Shown here piece by piece: positions 5,913 to 8,229 of a DNA stretch of 8,229 bases (position 1 is its first letter; each line of letters starts with the position of its first letter). Origin of the DNA: an uncultured Clostridia bacterium. GTDB taxonomy: Bacteria > Bacillota > Clostridia > Lachnospirales > CAMVHY01. The notes under the pieces were generated by a model that was not told the DNA's origin, did no database searches, and saw only the letters and a list, made by a program, of their open reading frames with translations. The DNA is taken from positions 1 to 8,229 of the forward strand of contig CAMKTI010000075.1 of assembly GCA_946415665.1 (NCBI GenBank). The letters run 5' to 3'. The position numbers and the translations under genes are program-made.

Positions 5913-7007
5913 TCACCATCCAAAATAATTATGTTTTATTCTTTTAATTTGCGAACAACAAGACAAAAATATTTGGTCAACCAAAACAATTGCTGCCATA
6001 GATTCTATTACAACAGAAATTCTTGGCACTATAATTTTATCGTGATGACCCGAAATTTTTATTTTTACGTTTTGGTTTTTGTCGTTTACTGTATTTTGTA
6101 ATTTTGAAATTGATGGCGTTGGTTTGATTGCAGCACGAAAAATTATTTCACTTCCATCTGAAATTCCGCCCGTTATTCCACCAGAATTATTTGTGTGCTT
6201 CAAAACTTTTTTTTTCTTTGCGTCAAAATAATACTCATCATTATTTTGCGAACCAAATAAAAAAGCTGATTTAAATCCGCTACCAAATTCAATTGCTTTA
6301 ACCGCCCCAATAGAAATAATTGCCTTAGAAATTTCGGCATCAAGTTTATCAAAAACAGGTTCTCCTACACCAGCTTTTAAATTTTTTATTTTGCACTCGA
6401 CAATTCCACCAACCGAATCATCTTCTGGACACGATTTCAAAAATTCGCGAGCTTTTTTAAAAGCAGTTCTATCAGGCATATATAAAAAATTTTCTTGTGG
6501 TGCACAATCTATATTTTTTATAAAAATTTTGTTTATTGCATAAGTATAAGCTGTGATTTTTATTTTTAACTCACTCAAAATTTTTTTTGCGAAATATCCG
6601 GCGAGTACACGCGCAACTGTTTCGCGTCCAGAACTTCTTCCGCCACCACGATAATCTCTGTTGCCAAATTTTTTTTGATAATTATAGTCAGCATGTCCCG
6701 GTCGAAAAATATTTTTTATTGCATCATATTTTTTTGAGTCGAAGCATTTATTTTTTACCAAAACGCAAATTGGTGTTCCGAGCGTAATATTATTTAAAAC
6801 GCCGGATAAAATTTCAAATTCGTCAGGTTCATGTCGTTGTGTTGCAAATTTTGAATTTGATGCACGACGCGCAAGAAATTTTTTTATTTCGTCGTGAGAA
6901 ATTTTTATTCCTGCTGGACAACCGTCAATTACAACTCCGACTGAATTTCCATGACTTTCTCCAAATGTTGTGATTTTAAATATTTTACCAAATGTTGAGC
7001 CGCTCAT
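5913..7007 (-). CDS. aroC: Chorismate synthase
   Basis: The product is 364 residues, a normal family length. The ATG at 7007 has AGGAG six bases upstream. The enzyme converts 5-enolpyruvylshikimate-3-phosphate to chorismate, the last step of the shikimate pathway, using reduced FMN. Visible signatures are FGESHGNSVG (15-24, including the conserved His), RPGHADYNY (102-110, second conserved His), GNRDYRGGGRSSGRET (115-130, substrate and FMN binding), GGITGGISDG (276-285) and VPRISVVIESMAA (327-339). At the third signature the usual GRHD reads GHHD (320-323), an Arg-to-His change, and the following PC is KI. The other motifs are intact, so the enzyme is probably active. No other aro genes are in the window. 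The stop codon overlaps the ribosome binding site of the pilin-like gene, which suggests one transcript. Confidence 0.96.
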   Translation of the reverse strand: MSGSTFGKIFKITTFGESHGNSVGVVIDGCPAGIKISHDEIKKFLARRASNSKFATQRHEPDEFEILSGVLNNITLGTPICVLVKNKCFDSKKYDAIKNIFRPGHADYNYQKKFGNRDYRGGGRSSGRETVARVLAGYFAKKILSELKIKITAYTYAINKIFIKNIDCAPQENFLYMPDRTAFKKAREFLKSCPEDDSVGGIVECKIKNLKAGVGEPVFDKLDAEISKAIISIGAVKAIEFGSGFKSAFLFGSQNNDEYYFDAKKKKVLKHTNNSGGITGGISDGSEIIFRAAIKPTPSISKLQNTVNDKNQNVKIKISGHHDKIIVPRISVVIESMAAIVLVDQIFLSCCSQIKRIKHNYFGW

Positions 7008-7022
7008 TTTTTTCTCCTAAAT

Positions 7023-7062
7023 TTTATTTTTTTAATTTTGTTTTCTAAAGTATAATTGAATT
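7023..7062. promoter_or_regulatory. Divergent promoter region between aroC and the DUF1858 gene
   Basis: A perfect TATAAT lies at 7051-7056 on the plus strand, with a T-rich and poor -35 region about 17 bases upstream. It would start a short transcript just before the AAGGAG at 7067-7072. On the minus strand TATACT (7054-7049) overlaps it and could drive aroC, again with a weak -35. The two -10 boxes share bases, so polymerase binding in one direction would block the other. Confidence 0.45.
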
Positions 7063-7081
7063 CGAAAAGGAGTTGAAAAAA

Positions 7082-7270
7082 TTGATTACAAAAGATATGA
7101 CAATCGAAGAAATTTTAAACGAAGATGAACGTATTGCAGATATTTTATTAAATGCAGGAATGCATTGTTTAGGTTGTCCGTCGGCACGTTCTGAAACTTT
7201 GGAAGAAGCATGTCAAAATCATGAAATCGATTGCGAGCAGATTTTGTGCGAGATAAATAATCTTGTTTAA
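7082..7270 (+). CDS. DUF1858 domain protein (hybrid-cluster-associated redox disulfide family)
   Basis: The product is 62 residues from a TTG start at 7082. AAGGAG at 7067-7072 sits nine bases before this TTG but touches an earlier in-frame TTG at 7073, so 7082 is the better start; family members also typically begin near ITKDMTI. The sequence reads MITKDMTIEEILNEDERIAD, then a helix, then MHCLGCPSAR with a CxxC pair (C29, C32), then SETLEEACQNHEIDCEQI. This is the complete DUF1858 domain, and the CxxC is the predicted redox disulfide. Such proteins are common in anaerobes and one subfamily is linked to the hybrid cluster protein; no such gene is seen here, so the exact role is open. The protein is soluble, with no signal peptide. 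A strong terminator follows, so the gene is probably transcribed alone. Confidence 0.88.
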   Translation: MITKDMTIEEILNEDERIADILLNAGMHCLGCPSARSETLEEACQNHEIDCEQILCEINNLV

Positions 7271-7294
7271 AGTAATTTTTTTGGTTTATTATCA

Positions 7295-7329
7295 TAATCG
7301 AGTGAGTTATCGCTCGGTTATTTTTTTTT
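7295..7329 (+). terminator. Intrinsic terminator after the DUF1858 gene
   Basis: TAATCGAGTGA (7295-7305) pairs over 11 positions, including two G/U wobbles, with TCGCTCGGTTA (7310-7320) around a GTTA loop. A run of nine T follows at 7321-7329. This is a textbook rho-independent terminator in the plus direction, 25 bases after the DUF1858 stop. Confidence 0.93.
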
Positions 7330-7378
7330 ATTTGCTGTGCAAGAAAAATTTTTTTTGTAATGAAAAGGAGGATTTTTT

Positions 7379-8164
7379 ATGCGAAAAAAAATTGTGGCTG
7401 GCAATTGGAAAATGAATAAAAATCCGTTTGAAGCAATTGAGATTGCAAAAAAATTAAAAAACGAAATTAAAAATAATAATGATTCAGAAACAATAATTTT
7501 TGTGCCATCGATTGATTTGTTTTGCGTTTCGGAAATATTAAAAGCGAGTCAAATTAAAATTGGCGCACAAAATTTTTATTTTGAAAATAATGGCGCTTAT
7601 ACTGGTGAGATTTCGGCACAAATGTTAAAAGAAACCGGAATAAATTATGCGCTTGTTGGGCATTCAGAAAGACGAATTTTGTTTGGTGAAAACGATGAGA
7701 TGATAAATAAAAAAATTGCGAGAGCGCTCGAACATCAAATAACGCCGGTTTTATGCGTCGGTGAAAATTTACAGCAACGTGAAAATAATTTGACAACCGA
7801 ATTTATAAGAATGCAAATTAAAAGCGCGTTAAAAAATATAAAATTAAAAAACGCGGGTAAAATAATTATTGCATACGAACCAATTTGGGCGATAGGAACC
7901 GGAAAAACGGCTGACAAAAATCAGGCACAAGAAATTTGTTATGAAATTCGAAAAGTTTTGGGTGAAATTTATAATTTAAATTTGGCGTCACAAATCAGAA
8001 TTTTGTACGGTGGCAGTGTAAATTTAAAAAACGCTGATGAATTATTTGAAATGCAAGATATAGACGGCGGATTAATCGGCGGAGCAAGCTTAAAAGAAGA
8101 TTTTATTTCGATTGCAAATAATATTTGTAAAACAAATTTTGCAGATATGGAAATACACGTGTAA
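7379..8164 (+). CDS. tpiA: Triosephosphate isomerase
   Basis: The product is 261 residues, close to the usual 250-255 for bacterial enzymes. The ATG at 7379 follows AAGGAGG (7365-7371) by seven bases. The enzyme interconverts dihydroxyacetone phosphate and glyceraldehyde-3-phosphate in glycolysis, in the cytoplasm as a dimer. The catalytic residues are all present: Lys11 in GNWKMN (8-13), His95 in VGHSERR (93-99) and Glu167 in AYEPIWAIGTGKTA (165-178), which also carries the flexible loop 6. The phosphate-binding YGGSV (210-214) and GGLIGGASL (230-238) are also intact. The C-terminus extends about ten residues past the last helix. The upstream terminator at 7295-7329 separates it from the DUF1858 gene, so it should have its own promoter, yet none is obvious in the 50 bases between; limited read-through is possible. 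Clostridia often keep tpiA next to gapA, pgk and gpmI, but none of these is in the window. Confidence 0.97.
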   Translation: MRKKIVAGNWKMNKNPFEAIEIAKKLKNEIKNNNDSETIIFVPSIDLFCVSEILKASQIKIGAQNFYFENNGAYTGEISAQMLKETGINYALVGHSERRILFGENDEMINKKIARALEHQITPVLCVGENLQQRENNLTTEFIRMQIKSALKNIKLKNAGKIIIAYEPIWAIGTGKTADKNQAQEICYEIRKVLGEIYNLNLASQIRILYGGSVNLKNADELFEMQDIDGGLIGGASLKEDFISIANNICKTNFADMEIHV

Positions 8165-8198
8165 AACATGATAAAAATTCACTTAAAAACCGAACAAA

Positions 8199-8229
8199 AA
8201 AGGCACCTCTATTTATAGGAGATGCCTTT
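8199..8229. terminator. Intrinsic terminator hairpin downstream of tpiA
   Basis: AAAGGCACCTC (8199-8209) pairs with GAGATGCCTTT (8219-8229), leaving one C/A mismatch on the plus strand that becomes a G/U wobble on the minus strand. The A run at 8196-8201 gives a U run in minus-strand transcripts. The hairpin therefore terminates at least a minus-strand gene lying beyond the window, and probably tpiA as well. The plus-strand T run is cut by the window edge. Confidence 0.75.

Noticed and set aside
7332..7361. TTGCTG and TGTAAT as a tpiA promoter
   Set aside because: The predicted transcript would begin inside the ribosome binding site, so it is unlikely to drive normal translation.

Overview
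The window is very AT-rich, with long A and T runs and strong AGGAGG-type ribosome binding sites. Its gene content points to a low-GC member of the Clostridia (Bacillota). The clues are a class B penicillin-binding protein with a clostridial-type insert, a DUF1858 protein, a 50-residue DUF3787-like protein and a PilX-like pilin gene. The standard genetic code is used: TGG encodes Trp in intact genes and TGA is a normal stop. A decayed insertion sequence and the AT bias would fit a host-associated or shrinking genome, but I cannot name the species.

Layout, left to right. (1) 1-1228, minus strand: the N-terminal 409 codons of a PBP2/MrdA-like cell-wall transpeptidase, cut off by the window edge. 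(2) 1229-2455: non-coding DNA around a dead IS5-family transposase on the minus strand (about 1432-2204), followed by an AT-rich promoter region. (3) 2456-5017, plus strand: the standout gene. It encodes an 853-residue protein with an N-terminal ADP-ribosylglycohydrolase (DraG/ARH) domain that keeps its metal-binding motifs, a long charged coiled-coil-like middle, and a C-terminal hydrophobic hairpin followed by a short charged tail. It has its own sigma70-type promoter. (4) A hairpin terminator at 5062-5107 separates it from three minus-strand genes: the DUF3787-like protein (5123-5275), a PilX-like pilin (5408-5905) and chorismate synthase aroC (5913-7007). The last two are packed together, with the pilin ribosome binding site lying over the aroC stop. 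(5) A 74-base divergent region leads to a plus-strand DUF1858 redox protein (7082-7270), a strong intrinsic terminator, then triosephosphate isomerase tpiA (7379-8164) and a final hairpin at the window edge.

aroC (shikimate pathway), tpiA (glycolysis) and the PBP2 are housekeeping genes with no functional link to one another visible here. The ADP-ribosylglycohydrolase gene lies alone between the IS remnant and the housekeeping block, so it looks like accessory DNA. It is the best candidate for undescribed biology: a predicted membrane-anchored enzyme that removes ADP-ribose from a protein, nucleic acid or small-molecule substrate.
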